The translations under genes and the position numbers were made by a program. The notes below the pieces were generated by a model, which had not been told where the DNA came from, searched no databases, and worked only from the letters and a program-made list of their open reading frames with translations. Below are positions 25,981 to 33,029 of a DNA stretch of 64,000 nucleotides, piece after piece. The DNA comes from G965267185 sp965267185 (GTDB lineage: Bacteria; Pseudomonadota; Alphaproteobacteria; UBA6615): NCBI GenBank assembly GCA_965267185.1, contig OZ253937.1:4216001-4280000 (forward strand), written 5' to 3'. Every line of letters begins with the position of its first letter. Positions within the stretch are counted from its first letter, which is position 1.

Positions 25981-27246
25981 TCAAGAGGCTTCCCTGTAGG
26001 CTTTCTCGGTGCCTGTGGCCGCCATTGCCGATTCAAGCTGCCGCAACGCATGCACGTAGGCCGCGGTGCGCAGCGGTACGTCGAGATCGTCGGCGGCAGC
26101 ACAAACCGCCTCAGTCTGTCGCGTGAGTTCTTTGGTCAGCCGCTCGATCACCCGGTCTTCCGGCCAGTAATCGCCAGCCCGATTTTGAATCCACTCGTAG
26201 TAGGAGACGGTGACGCCGCCGGCGTTGGCGAGAATGTCGGGCACGACGGCCACGCCGTTGACCTCGAGCGTCTCGTCGGCGTCGGGTGTGATTGGGCCGT
26301 TGGCCAGTTCGACGATGACTCGCGCGGCGATGCGGTCGGCGTTGTCTGCGGTAATCTGCCCGCCGATCGCCGCCGGCACGAGAACGTCGCATTCGGTTTC
26401 CAACAGTTCTTCGTTGCTAACGGTCTCTTTGGACCCTTCGGTCGGCGCGTCTTCCAGCGCGCCGCCGTCGGCGAGATGAGCGCGCACTTTCTCGGGGTCG
26501 ATGCCGTCACGGTCGACAATACCGCCAGACGACTTCGACACGCCGATGATGCGGTAACCCTGCTCGGCGAGCGCGCGGGCGCAATGGAAGCCGGCGTTGC
26601 CAAAGCCTTGGATCACGACGTTGCGCCCGCCGCCGTCGAGCCCGAGGCGTTCTTCGAGCGCGCTCAACACGATCTGGCCGCCCAGGCCTGTGGCCTGCTG
26701 GCGGCCCGCCGAGCCGCCGACGGCGATGGGCTTGCCGGTGAACGCGCCCGGCACGTCGGTCTCGGAAATTTGGCTGTACTGATCGGACATCCAAGCCAGC
26801 GGCAGACCGTTGGTGTTCATATCGGGGGCGGGCACGTCGCGGTCGGGGCCGATCATGCTGGCGAACGCATTGACGTAGGCTCTGCACAGGCGTTCGAGTT
26901 CATGGGCGGAGAGCTCGTTGACGTCGACCTGGATGCCACCTTTGGCGCCCCCGAGCGGCAGCTCCATCACAGCTGTCTTGAAGGTCATCAAAAAAGCGAG
27001 TTGCATCACCTCGTCCATCGACACATCGGTGTGAAACCGGATACCGCCCTTGGTGGGGCCGCGAAGTTCGTTATAGCGGCAGCGCCACGCCTTGAACGAG
27101 CGCAGCGTCCCGTCGTCCAGGCGAATCCACAAAGTGGCGGCCAATGTTTCCTTCGGGTAGCGCAGCCGTTCGATGACTTCGCCGTTGATGTCGGCGGCCT
27201 TCGCCGCTCTTTCGAGACGCTCGAAGGACTTGTGCGATGAGGACAT
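25981..27246 (-). CDS. gdhA: Glutamate dehydrogenase (Glu/Leu/Phe/Val dehydrogenase family)
   Basis: 421 residues from the ATG at 27246 (GGGAGCGATC upstream). It carries the substrate-binding RYNELRGPTKGGIRFH and the catalytic-Lys loop ELPLGGAKGGI, followed by RDVPAPDMNTN. The NAD(P) Rossmann part starts NVVIQGFGNAGFHCARAL. It is the ~420-residue hexameric class found in many bacteria and archaea, interconverting glutamate and 2-oxoglutarate plus ammonia in the cytosol. Cofactor preference cannot be set by eye. The gene is single, flanked on both sides by tiny paralogous genes. It could be a related amino-acid dehydrogenase, but the substrate pocket favours glutamate. Confidence 0.93.
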   Translation of the reverse strand: MSSSHKSFERLERAAKAADINGEVIERLRYPKETLAATLWIRLDDGTLRSFKAWRCRYNELRGPTKGGIRFHTDVSMDEVMQLAFLMTFKTAVMELPLGGAKGGIQVDVNELSAHELERLCRAYVNAFASMIGPDRDVPAPDMNTNGLPLAWMSDQYSQISETDVPGAFTGKPIAVGGSAGRQQATGLGGQIVLSALEERLGLDGGGRNVVIQGFGNAGFHCARALAEQGYRIIGVSKSSGGIVDRDGIDPEKVRAHLADGGALEDAPTEGSKETVSNEELLETECDVLVPAAIGGQITADNADRIAARVIVELANGPITPDADETLEVNGVAVVPDILANAGGVTVSYYEWIQNRAGDYWPEDRVIERLTKELTRQTEAVCAAADDLDVPLRTAAYVHALRQLESAMAATGTEKAYREAS

Positions 27247-27366
27247 GATCGCTCCCGGTGGACGTACTGCGTTCAACGCATAACCGTTTGGCGAGGGTAT
27301 TAGTTCCCGGGAGTCAGGTAACAATGTGGATGGGGAACTTGCAACGGAACGCGCTGCGCGTTCAGC

Positions 27367-27498
27367 TTAGGCGAAAAAGATTAGAACGGCGCCCAATGCG
27401 ATAGCGGCACCGGCAAGCGAGACGCCTAAAACAGTCCGCACACGGCCGCTTGCCTCGCCCTGACGTGCATCCTTGGGATCGATGGTGGGTTCGCTCAT
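27367..27498 (-). CDS. Small single-TM protein (43 aa)
   Basis: An ATG at 27498 is preceded by AGGGGAGA 6-10 bases upstream, a strong ribosome site. The frame encodes 43 residues to TAA at 27367: a polar 20-residue start (MSEPTIDPKDARQGEASGR) and then one hydrophobic helix from about residue 24 to the end (LGVSLAGAAIALGAVLIFF). It is probably a small inner-membrane protein with its N-terminus in the cytosol. I know no function. It stands 120 bp upstream of the glutamate dehydrogenase start on the same strand and could share its promoter. Confidence 0.7.
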   Translation of the reverse strand: MSEPTIDPKDARQGEASGRVRTVLGVSLAGAAIALGAVLIFFA

Positions 27499-27674
27499 AG
27501 TAGATCTCCCCTTTATTTTGTAGCGCGAGAAAAGCTCACGCGGACGAGCGCGTTAACATCGATTTTTACGCAATTGAGAGGCCGTTGGATCACCGGGCAC
27601 GTCCGATGGGCTCCCACCGGCAGGCTTGTTTTCGGCCCCGGGCCGTGGCGAGGCAGGGCGAGACTAATAGTGCT

Positions 27675-27803
27675 CTACCGCTGGCCAGCGGTGTTGGTCG
27701 TCTGGGCGATGTGGAGCGCCAGATATTCTGGGTGGGGCAGGAGCGCGTGGCGGGGTTTGCGTCGAAAGATGCGGCGCACGCGCGCGAAAAGCCGAGCGAT
27801 CAT
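27675..27803 (-). CDS. Small basic protein with PEYLALHIA motif, coupled to upstream TM peptide
   Basis: 42 residues from the ATG at 27803. It starts MIARLFARVRRIFRRK, a strongly basic amphipathic helix, and continues to PHPEYLALHIAQTT. It is paralogous to the 45-residue gene at 25813-25950. Its ATG overlaps the TGA of the 30-residue gene upstream (ATGA), a sign of translational coupling. It is the last gene of the short operon 28500-27675 under the S24-type repressor. Function unknown; the tight layout and the TM partner recall small membrane-active phage or toxin-like proteins, which is only a guess. Confidence 0.6.
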   Translation of the reverse strand: MIARLFARVRRIFRRKPRHALLPHPEYLALHIAQTTNTAGQR

Positions 27804-27892
27804 GCGAACCCGCCGGTGAGCGTCCAAGCCAGTGCGAGTACGACGCCGATGCCGACGGCGCGGGCGTAGAGGGTGAGGAAGCGGCTGGTCAT
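27800..27892 (-). CDS. 30-residue single-TM peptide
   Basis: ATG at 27892 with GGGAG 8 bases upstream and stop TGA at 27800-27802. The 30 residues read as a short basic start (MTSRFLTLYARA) followed by one hydrophobic segment (VGIGVVLALAWTLTGGFA). It overlaps the next gene by ATGA and follows the 89-residue gene by 15 bp, so it belongs to the repressor-controlled operon. It is probably inserted in the inner membrane. No family recognised. Confidence 0.6.
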   Translation of the reverse strand: MTSRFLTLYARAVGIGVVLALAWTLTGGFA

Positions 27893-27907
27893 TAAAGCGC
27901 TCCCGCC

Positions 27908-28177
27908 CTACGCCGCGCTGCCGTAACATTCCACCGTTTCCCATTCGCGGCAGGCCTGGTCGATCTGCGCGCGCTCGTAGGCCAAGTCGGCCAGGGCGTC
28001 GGTGAGCGGGGCGATGGCGTTCATGTCGTCGTTGGTGAGCCGGTCGAGTGACTTGTAGGACACGGCGACGCCCTTGGCGTGCTGGATCGCTTCGACTACC
28101 TCATCGATCGCGGCGATGCGGTTGGCCGCGGCCTTATAGTCGTCGGTGGATTCGATGACGGGGAGGGGCGCGGTCAT
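27908..28177 (-). CDS. Hypothetical accessory (phage-like) protein
   Basis: 89 residues from the ATG at 28177, which lies 5 bp after the stop of the preceding gene and behind a GGTGGAG element; the longer start at 28198 would overlap that gene. It is helical and acidic (DDYKAAANRIAAIDEVVEAIQ, ALADLAYERAQIDQACREWE). It resembles small helical prophage proteins, but I recognise no domain. It is the second gene of the operon read from the operator region at 28516-28626. Confidence 0.65.
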   Translation of the reverse strand: MTAPLPVIESTDDYKAAANRIAAIDEVVEAIQHAKGVAVSYKSLDRLTNDDMNAIAPLTDALADLAYERAQIDQACREWETVECYGSAA

Positions 28178-28182
28178 GGCGT

Positions 28183-28500
28183 CTACTCCACCCGCCACAC
28201 GCGCGTTCCGGTTTCGACACTGCCATCTTTGTCGTTGCGCGTGGCGGGACGCACCGTAAAGGTGCGGCCCAGCAGGTCACCCTGCTTCTTGGCTGGCACG
28301 TAGAAACTGTTGGACCGCCGGTTGGGCACGAAGAAACTCTCGCCCACTTCGAGCTGGCTCCACGGATATTTGCTGCGGCCCTTCTTCGCCTTGGGCAGTG
28401 GCACGCCGGCCTCGACGGGATAGGACCCGGCCCGCGCGGTTCCGGCGTTGGCCGGGTTGGCTTCCGGCTCGGGGTCGTGAATGGCAACGATCGACGGCAT
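28183..28500 (-). CDS. Hypothetical accessory (phage-like) protein, first gene of operon
   Basis: 105 residues; ATG at 28500, GGGAGACG upstream. After a polar, proline-containing first 40 residues it has a compact domain: KYPWSQLEVGESFFVP, then RRSNSFYVPAKKQG and FTVRPATRNDKDGS, closing GTRVWRVE. Proteins with this S-x-L-x-V-G-E-S-F-F-V-P pattern are common in tailed-phage and prophage genomes with no known activity; it looks like a small nucleic-acid-binding beta fold. Being first behind the operators, it should be de-repressed when the S24 repressor is lost. Confidence 0.7.
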   Translation of the reverse strand: MPSIVAIHDPEPEANPANAGTARAGSYPVEAGVPLPKAKKGRSKYPWSQLEVGESFFVPNRRSNSFYVPAKKQGDLLGRTFTVRPATRNDKDGSVETGTRVWRVE

Positions 28501-28515
28501 TTATCGTCTCCCATA

Positions 28516-28626
28516 GTGCGGTAAGAGAGACGAATATAATGCGGTCAATAGTCCGCGTCAATACGAAAAACGGTCTATTTACCGCATATACGGTCAGAAA
28601 TAGCTAAAATACGGTCAATTAACGGT
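28516..28626. promoter_or_regulatory. Repressor operator cluster upstream of the small-gene operon
   Basis: Two palindromes are clear: GCGGTCAATAGTCCGC (28541-28556) and ACGGTCTATTTACCGC (28570-28585). Further GCGGT or ACGGT half-sites lie at 28518, 28590, 28611 and 28621. The consensus is (A/G)CGGTnnATnnnCCG(C/T). The same palindrome occurs at 29439-29454 in front of the S24 repressor. The arrangement fits binding by that repressor over the promoter of the reverse operon. Confidence 0.65.
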
Positions 28627-28641
28627 GCGGTAGCCTGATAA

Positions 28642-29370
28642 TCAGCCGTGAGGCTCAAGTGCCGGCACGATGAGATGTACCGCCAGCACGTCGCGCAGGG
28701 GATAGCGGATCTCCTTGGGCGGGTTGTATTGCTCGAGTACCAACTCCTTGGAAGTCTGCCTTATATAGCGCTTGACCACGGCAGGCGGCGGTTCGCCTTC
28801 GGTTTCTGGCCGTAACTGGACCACCACGAAGGTCTGCTCGCCGCCGACGATACGTCGGCGCGGATGCACATAGACGGCCTCTCCGTCGAAATAACGGGGA
28901 TTCATGCTGTCGCCTGCGACGATCACTACATATCCGTCTTGTACGCCCATTAAGCTCGGTGGCCGGCGCACGTAGTACAGCGGTTGATCGGAGTGGATGA
29001 CGATCTCATCCGACCCGGCAACGGCCACTCCTAATACTGGTAAAGTCCTCTCCCCAAACTCGGGAGGGTTTTCAATCATATTGGCGCCCGGGCCCGCTTG
29101 GGAAGGCGCATTTGCGCCGCTTTTTGCTTGTATTTGATCAATACCGCGGCCGGAGGGGCTGATTTCCTCGGATTTTCCCAAGAGGTAGTCGGTCGAACAA
29201 GCGAGCGCCCCGGCGATCGCGTCGAGGGTGTCGCTGCGCGGTTTGCGGCCCCGTAATATGTTACGGATGCTATCGGGTTTGCCGGTTGCCGCCAGGGAGG
29301 CGGCGCGCGGCGTCAGGCCGAGTTCGGCCAGGCGCTGCTGGACCCGCTCTATGAGCACTTCGTCAGGCAT
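28642..29370 (-). CDS. CI/LexA-like repressor: helix-turn-helix plus S24 peptidase domain
   Basis: 242 residues from the ATG at 29370; the frame stays open to a TTG at 29412, which gives a duplicated MPDE start but no better ribosome site. Residues 5-60 are an XRE-type helix-turn-helix (LAELGLTPRAASLAATGKP, DTLDAIAGALACSTDYLLG). Residues 110-235 form the S24 domain with catalytic Ser in IVAGDSMNPRYFDGE and Lys in AVVKRYI. Such repressors cleave themselves when RecA filaments form, so the regulon should be DNA-damage inducible. It is flanked on both sides by matching operators, indicating control of the reverse small-gene operon, the divergent forward gene and itself. Confidence 0.9.
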   Translation of the reverse strand: MPDEVLIERVQQRLAELGLTPRAASLAATGKPDSIRNILRGRKPRSDTLDAIAGALACSTDYLLGKSEEISPSGRGIDQIQAKSGANAPSQAGPGANMIENPPEFGERTLPVLGVAVAGSDEIVIHSDQPLYYVRRPPSLMGVQDGYVVIVAGDSMNPRYFDGEAVYVHPRRRIVGGEQTFVVVQLRPETEGEPPPAVVKRYIRQTSKELVLEQYNPPKEIRYPLRDVLAVHLIVPALEPHG

Positions 29371-29412
29371 GCGGGCATTGTTCCGCATCCTCACGAAAAG
29401 TTCATCCGGCAA

Positions 29413-29465
29413 GTTGACCGCAAAATTCTCTTGACAATACGGTAAATAAACCGCATTTTCATAGA
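29413..29465. promoter_or_regulatory. Divergent promoter with repressor operator
   Basis: The operator ACGGTAAATAAACCGC is at 29439-29454, with a half-site GCGGTCAA at 29414-29421 on the reverse strand. Forward: TTGACA at 29431-29436 with a weak CATTTT -10 at 29454, placing the start of transcription near the ATG at 29466. Reverse: TATTGT at 29434-29439 as -10. The operator lies in the spacer of both, so one repressor could block both directions. Promoter calls are by eye. Confidence 0.5.
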
Positions 29466-29648
29466 ATGCTTACCACCGTTTTGCTCGTTCTGTGCGCTGG
29501 CGCCCTGGCCTATTTGGTGGGCTACGACAATGGCTACCGCCGGTCGAAGAGCGATTTGCGCCGCTATGTACGCGCCCGTGCTTCCGAGGTCAGAGCCCTT
29601 AAGCGGGAGACGCTGGGAACGAGACGCACCAGCCCGCGGCGGAAATAG
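29466..29648 (+). CDS. Small membrane-anchored protein (60 aa)
   Basis: 60 residues; ATG at 29466. Residues 1-19 are hydrophobic (LTTVLLVLCAGALAYLVGY), a membrane anchor, followed by a strongly basic tail (RRSKSDLRRYVRARASEVRALKRE). It diverges from the S24 repressor and starts close to the predicted transcription start, so the message may be leaderless as for lambda cI. Phage genomes often carry such anchor-plus-basic-tail proteins early; the function here is unknown. Confidence 0.6.
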   Translation: MLTTVLLVLCAGALAYLVGYDNGYRRSKSDLRRYVRARASEVRALKRETLGTRRTSPRRK

Positions 29649-29814
29649 AGGCCGGTGAGGGCAGGGGCAATGCAGAACGCGATGGACACGGGCGGCTGTG
29701 ACGGAGTTTCCGGCGTTGGGCCGGGCAGCGCGGCCCGCGCGGTAGGGCACAGCTCATGGAGGGGCGTCCGCAGAGAAACGTGGAAAGAGTTTAATAGTCT
29801 CGAGAGTACCGATG

Positions 29815-29866
29815 GGGGACCGCTGCGCATGCGTTCGGTTGAACGGGCGGCGGTCCCCTTTCTTGT
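29815..29866 (+). terminator. Terminator-like hairpin in the phage-type intergenic region
   Basis: GGGGACCGC (29815-29823) pairs perfectly with GCGGTCCCC (29850-29858) over a 26-base loop and is followed by TTTCTT. It would stop transcription from the 29466 gene before the DUF1376 gene. The long loop also allows an RNA with another role. Confidence 0.5.
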
Positions 29867-29881
29867 GCGAGCTATCCGTCG

Positions 29882-29949
29882 CCTCACCCTGAGCTTGTCG
29901 AAGGGCGAGGCGAATAGGTTCCTCATCCTTCGACAGGCTCAGGATGAGG
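29882..29949. repeat. REP-like palindromic repeat
   Basis: Two inverted units, CCTCACCCTGAGCTTGTCG... (29882-29910) and CCTCATCCTTCGACAGGCTC... (29921-29949), face each other around a 10-bp spacer. This CCTCA-C/T-CCT...CTTCG(A)... type is widespread in intergenic regions of Alphaproteobacteria. A related pair is at 45995-46108. It occupies most of the end of the 332-bp gap (29649-29980) before the DUF1376 gene; no gene is supported in that gap. Confidence 0.8.
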
Positions 29950-29980
29950 ATGTTTTTGTTCTTGCAGGGCAGGGCGGCTG

Positions 29981-31177
29981 ATGGCCGAGTTTCCCGCGTT
30001 TCCCCTGTGGACCGACGCCTATCTGGGCGACACCCACCATTTGACGACGATCGAGCACGGCGCCTACCTGCTGCTGCTCATCACCATGTGGCGCGCGCCC
30101 GACAAGCGCCTGCCCGACGACGACCGGCTGCTGGCGCGCTACACCCGGCTCACCGCGGGCCAGTGGAAACGCATCGGGCCGACGATCCGCCCCTTCTTCG
30201 AGGCGCGCGGTGGCCACTTGTATCAGGGCCGGCTCACCGATGAGGCCGCTTCGGTGCGACAGCGCTCGCAGCGCCAATCGGCCAACGCCAAAGCCAGATG
30301 GTTGAAACGTAACGATTCCAACCCTGCTGATGCAGCGCCACCCCCATGCCCCCAGACCCAGAAGACTCAAGATTCAGAGTCGGCCCCGGAACCCCGGGAC
30401 CGTAAGCGCGCTATCCGCCTGCCGGAAGATTGGCAGCCGACGCCGGAGATGATCGCCTATGCCGAGCAAAAAGGACTCACCGCCCCAGAAACCGAGCGGC
30501 TCGCCCTCGATATGCACGACTGGTCGCGTGCCTCGCCCCACGGCGCCAAGCTCGACTGGCGCGCCACCTGGCAAACCTGGGTACGCCGCAGAGTCGATGA
30601 ACGAGGAGGGGAGCGTAGCGGCGCGCGGGAAGGGGAGCGCGGCCGGGGGGGCGGGCGGCCTCAGTCCGGCGGCACGCGATCTGCCGCTCACCGACGAAAC
30701 GATTCTGCGATCCTTGCCGCCGCAGCTCTCAACCTGGATTACCAGCAGCGGCAACACAGCGGCGCTGGAAACCCGGTGGGCGACACAGGGTCTGCCGACC
30801 CGCAATGTGCTCGCGCGGGGGCTGGCGGTGACCACGGCGGCGATGGCGCCGGCCGATCCGGCGTTGCTGATCCGCGAGCTCACCGAGCTGCGTCTGGTGA
30901 CCAAGGCGCGCGACGCGGCGGCGGAGGAGTTGGCCTTGAGCAACCGGGCGATGGCGGAAGCGCTGATGGCGTGGCCGGGCGACGTGGCGGTGGCCTCGAT
31001 CCGCGAGGTGGCGCGCTCGGCGACGTTCTTCCCGGCGCTGGCGGAGATTATCCAGATCTGCCGCGAGCGGGCGGCGTTCCGGCGCAACATTCACCGCTGC
31101 TTGACGCGGGCGATGAAACGGCTGACCGACGAGTTGAACTGAACGACCGGTCCTGTTTGCCGGGGTCAAAACCATGA
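29981..31177 (+). CDS. DUF1376 phage-type protein with long out-of-character 3' extension
   Basis: ATG at 29981 directly follows GGGCGGCTG. Residues 1-75 are the DUF1376 domain (PLWTDAYLGDTHHLTTIEHGAYLLLL, RLPDDDRLLARYTRL), common in phage replication-region proteins with a winged-helix-like fold. Residues 130-205 (LPEDWQPTPEMIAYAEQKG to LDWRATWQTWVRRRVDE) are the usual C-terminal end of this family. The frame then stays open to 31177, but its Gly/Arg/Ala-rich sequence has no protein-like pattern and overlaps a better gene at 30597. I take the functional product to be about 205-210 residues, with the natural stop probably lost by mutation. Confidence 0.8.
   Translation: MAEFPAFPLWTDAYLGDTHHLTTIEHGAYLLLLITMWRAPDKRLPDDDRLLARYTRLTAGQWKRIGPTIRPFFEARGGHLYQGRLTDEAASVRQRSQRQSANAKARWLKRNDSNPADAAPPPCPQTQKTQDSESAPEPRDRKRAIRLPEDWQPTPEMIAYAEQKGLTAPETERLALDMHDWSRASPHGAKLDWRATWQTWVRRRVDERGGERSGAREGERGRGGGRPQSGGTRSAAHRRNDSAILAAAALNLDYQQRQHSGAGNPVGDTGSADPQCARAGAGGDHGGDGAGRSGVADPRAHRAASGDQGARRGGGGVGLEQPGDGGSADGVAGRRGGGLDPRGGALGDVLPGAGGDYPDLPRAGGVPAQHSPLLDAGDETADRRVELNDRSCLPGSKP
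30597..31142 (+). CDS. Hypothetical helical protein, phage-type
   Basis: 181 residues from the ATG at 30597, where the DUF1376 domain protein should end. The sequence is well-behaved: a Gly/Ala-rich link, then helices LTDETILRSLPPQLSTWI, ALLIRELTELRLVTKARDAAAEELALS and AALIEIIQIC-type segments ending CLTRAMKRLTDELN. This favours this frame over the overlapping extension of the upstream gene. I recognise no domain; position after a DUF1376 protein suggests a phage replication or regulatory accessory. The next gene begins 31 bp later on the same strand. Confidence 0.65.
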   Translation: MNEEGSVAARGKGSAAGGAGGLSPAARDLPLTDETILRSLPPQLSTWITSSGNTAALETRWATQGLPTRNVLARGLAVTTAAMAPADPALLIRELTELRLVTKARDAAAEELALSNRAMAEALMAWPGDVAVASIREVARSATFFPALAEIIQICRERAAFRRNIHRCLTRAMKRLTDELN

Positions 31178-31740
31178 GCCGAATACGCGGCCGCAAACGC
31201 AGCGCCAAGCCGCGCCACCCGGGCGGCCAAGTGAAGCGCGAGAAGGTGGGCCCAACCCCCCAGCAGGAGGCCCGCCGCGCCTATCTCGCCGGCGCCGACA
31301 AGGGCGGCAAGCCGCGCGACGCCGCCAAGACCGGCTACCCTCTGGGCATTCTGCTGGTCAACGAGGCGATCAGCGAGCATCAGCACCGCGCCGGCTGCCG
31401 CTATGCGTGGCTGTATGAAACCGTGTACGGCCGGGTGTCGATCGCCGCCGCCAACTATGATTTCGCGCCGCGGGCCGGCAAGGGTTGGGCCGGCGGCGGG
31501 CCCGAGCGGAGCCGCGACCTGCCCGACGCCGAGTTCGCCCGGCGCGAGCGCGAAGTGCGCCACGCCATCGCCCAGCTCAGTCGCCTGGGTGTGCGTGAGG
31601 CCACCGACGGCGTATGCCTGCTCGGCCGCGTCCCGCGCTGGATGCGCCCCATCCCACCGACTGACGTCGATGTCGCCGACGCCGACCGCCTGCTCCTGGG
31701 CCTCAGCGAGCTAACGCTCGTGCTCAACGATGTGGGGTGA
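31174..31740 (+). CDS. Hypothetical phage-type protein
   Basis: 188 residues; ATG at 31174. The start is very basic (SRIRGRKRSAKPRHPGGQVKREK). The middle has EHQHRAGCRYAWLYETVYGR and the late part VREATDGVCLLGRVPRWMR. Basic, Trp/Tyr-containing proteins of this size follow DUF1376-type genes in several prophage-like regions and could bind DNA, but no known motif is present. It is the last gene of the forward set 29466-31740. Confidence 0.6.
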   Translation: MSRIRGRKRSAKPRHPGGQVKREKVGPTPQQEARRAYLAGADKGGKPRDAAKTGYPLGILLVNEAISEHQHRAGCRYAWLYETVYGRVSIAAANYDFAPRAGKGWAGGGPERSRDLPDAEFARREREVRHAIAQLSRLGVREATDGVCLLGRVPRWMRPIPPTDVDVADADRLLLGLSELTLVLNDVG

Positions 31741-31889
31741 CGTGGAGCGTAGTCTACTAAGTGCCGCGGCTGGACAATTCTCTGAACGAACGCCAAGGAA
31801 AGATGTGGGTCTAAGATTGGCGGAATGAAATTTTTTATTTGACACTAAGTATGGTTATTCAATCATCGGAGATCGGAGAGAAGCGCCTA

Positions 31890-32582
31890 TCAAATATTGG
31901 GTAGTTCAAAACCGGCTGGGTTCTCTTCAATTAGTGAAACAGCGCATTTGATGGCAGTTGCAATCACGATGCCTGGGTTATTCTCGATATAGGAACCCGT
32001 CTCCGATCCCGACTCATCGAACACAGCCTCGCGGTAGGTTGGATACGCCGAAACAATTCCCGCGATGTTGAACTGATCTTCTGGCATGCCAGGTGGAACG
32101 TAAATAACTGGCCCACCGCTAAAGCCTGGATTGTTGTGTCCGTCTAACAATATCACGGGTTCATTTTCATCGAACAGCACTGCGCTCAGCACGCCAGACT
32201 TAACTAGCGGAAAGGGAAAATCTCTGTTGAACTCAAAACCCACCGTTTGATGATAGCCATACGGGAAACCGAGAAAAAAGACGGTTTGGCCCAAGGTAAT
32301 CCCGGCCATGGTAGCGTCCAAACGGTGTGTAGGTGAAAGTTGGAAGGGCGGCGCAATTACAGCGATATCAATTTCACCCGGCCCACTACCAATCAATGTG
32401 CATTCGATATTCTTCCATATACGTTCGTGAAATATCCCAAGCTGCCCGCCAGTAAATCCTTCAACAATATGATTTGCAGTGACGAGATACTGTCTTCCAT
32501 CAAGATCAATTGTGACGGCGGAGCCAGTTGCACCTGCATAATTAATATGAAATACGCGTTGCAGGACGTTAGTTGTGATCAA
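31890..32582 (-). CDS. Trypsin-like serine protease, cytosolic, AT-rich gene
   Basis: 230 residues; the start at 32582 is a TTG with only a weak ribosome site. The chymotrypsin-fold triad is visible: His in LVTANHIVEG near residue 37, Asp in GEIDIAVI near 73 and Ser in NPGFSGGPV near 153. No signal peptide or PDZ domain, so it is a lone cytosolic trypsin-like domain. Its base composition is distinctly poorer in GC than its neighbours and it lies at the edge of the phage-like island, both signs of recent transfer. Lone trypsin-like proteases of this sort occur in phage-defence systems and stress proteins; the role here is unknown. Confidence 0.85.
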   Translation of the reverse strand: MITTNVLQRVFHINYAGATGSAVTIDLDGRQYLVTANHIVEGFTGGQLGIFHERIWKNIECTLIGSGPGEIDIAVIAPPFQLSPTHRLDATMAGITLGQTVFFLGFPYGYHQTVGFEFNRDFPFPLVKSGVLSAVLFDENEPVILLDGHNNPGFSGGPVIYVPPGMPEDQFNIAGIVSAYPTYREAVFDESGSETGSYIENNPGIVIATAIKCAVSLIEENPAGFELPNI

Positions 32583-33029
32583 GTGTCAGTTCCCATGACA
32601 ATGGTCGGCGGATGATGATCTATATCTCAGCATCGATTGTTGTCACACTGTGTTTTAGTAAGCCAAGAACCTTATAGTTGTCAGTACTCGACTGTCACTT
32701 TTGACCCAGGGCCAGTTCATAGTTGCAGAAATCGTTCGGTTGAGAACGGGCTGACTTTAGCACGCTATTAGAGTCCTGAAAGTCTCCGTTTACTCCGACA
32801 CACTCAGCCTACGTCCCCCATCACACCCCCTCTCTCGTTAGGCAATCTCTAACACCTGGGGTGGTATTTAAGAGTCCTAAATAGTGAGCTGTTAACGTTT
32901 GCGGTGGCAGTGTATGCCCACGCGGACGAAAGCCGGGTAGACCGGGCTTTTCGACACGCGCGTACCGCCGGCTTGCGGCTAGCGGTGGCGGGGTTGATCC
33001 CCGGAAGCGGACCCTGGGTCGGGAGAACG
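32583..33029. other. 447-bp intergenic region at island edge, no gene supported
   Basis: AT-richer at its left end, then normal. It contains the divergent upstream regions of the protease and the hemerythrin-like gene. An in-frame extension of the latter back to 32904 exists but is not needed. No tRNA or direct-repeat attachment site was found. Confidence 0.45.

Noticed and set aside
29655..29981. A 108-codon forward frame before the DUF1376 gene
   Set aside because: Its 3' half is translated REP repeat and it contains the 9-bp hairpin; no protein-like pattern.
27367..32582. A complete prophage
   Set aside because: No integrase, terminase, capsid or tail gene and no attachment repeat was found. 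Only a repressor, DUF1376-type and small genes are present, so it is called an accessory island or remnant.
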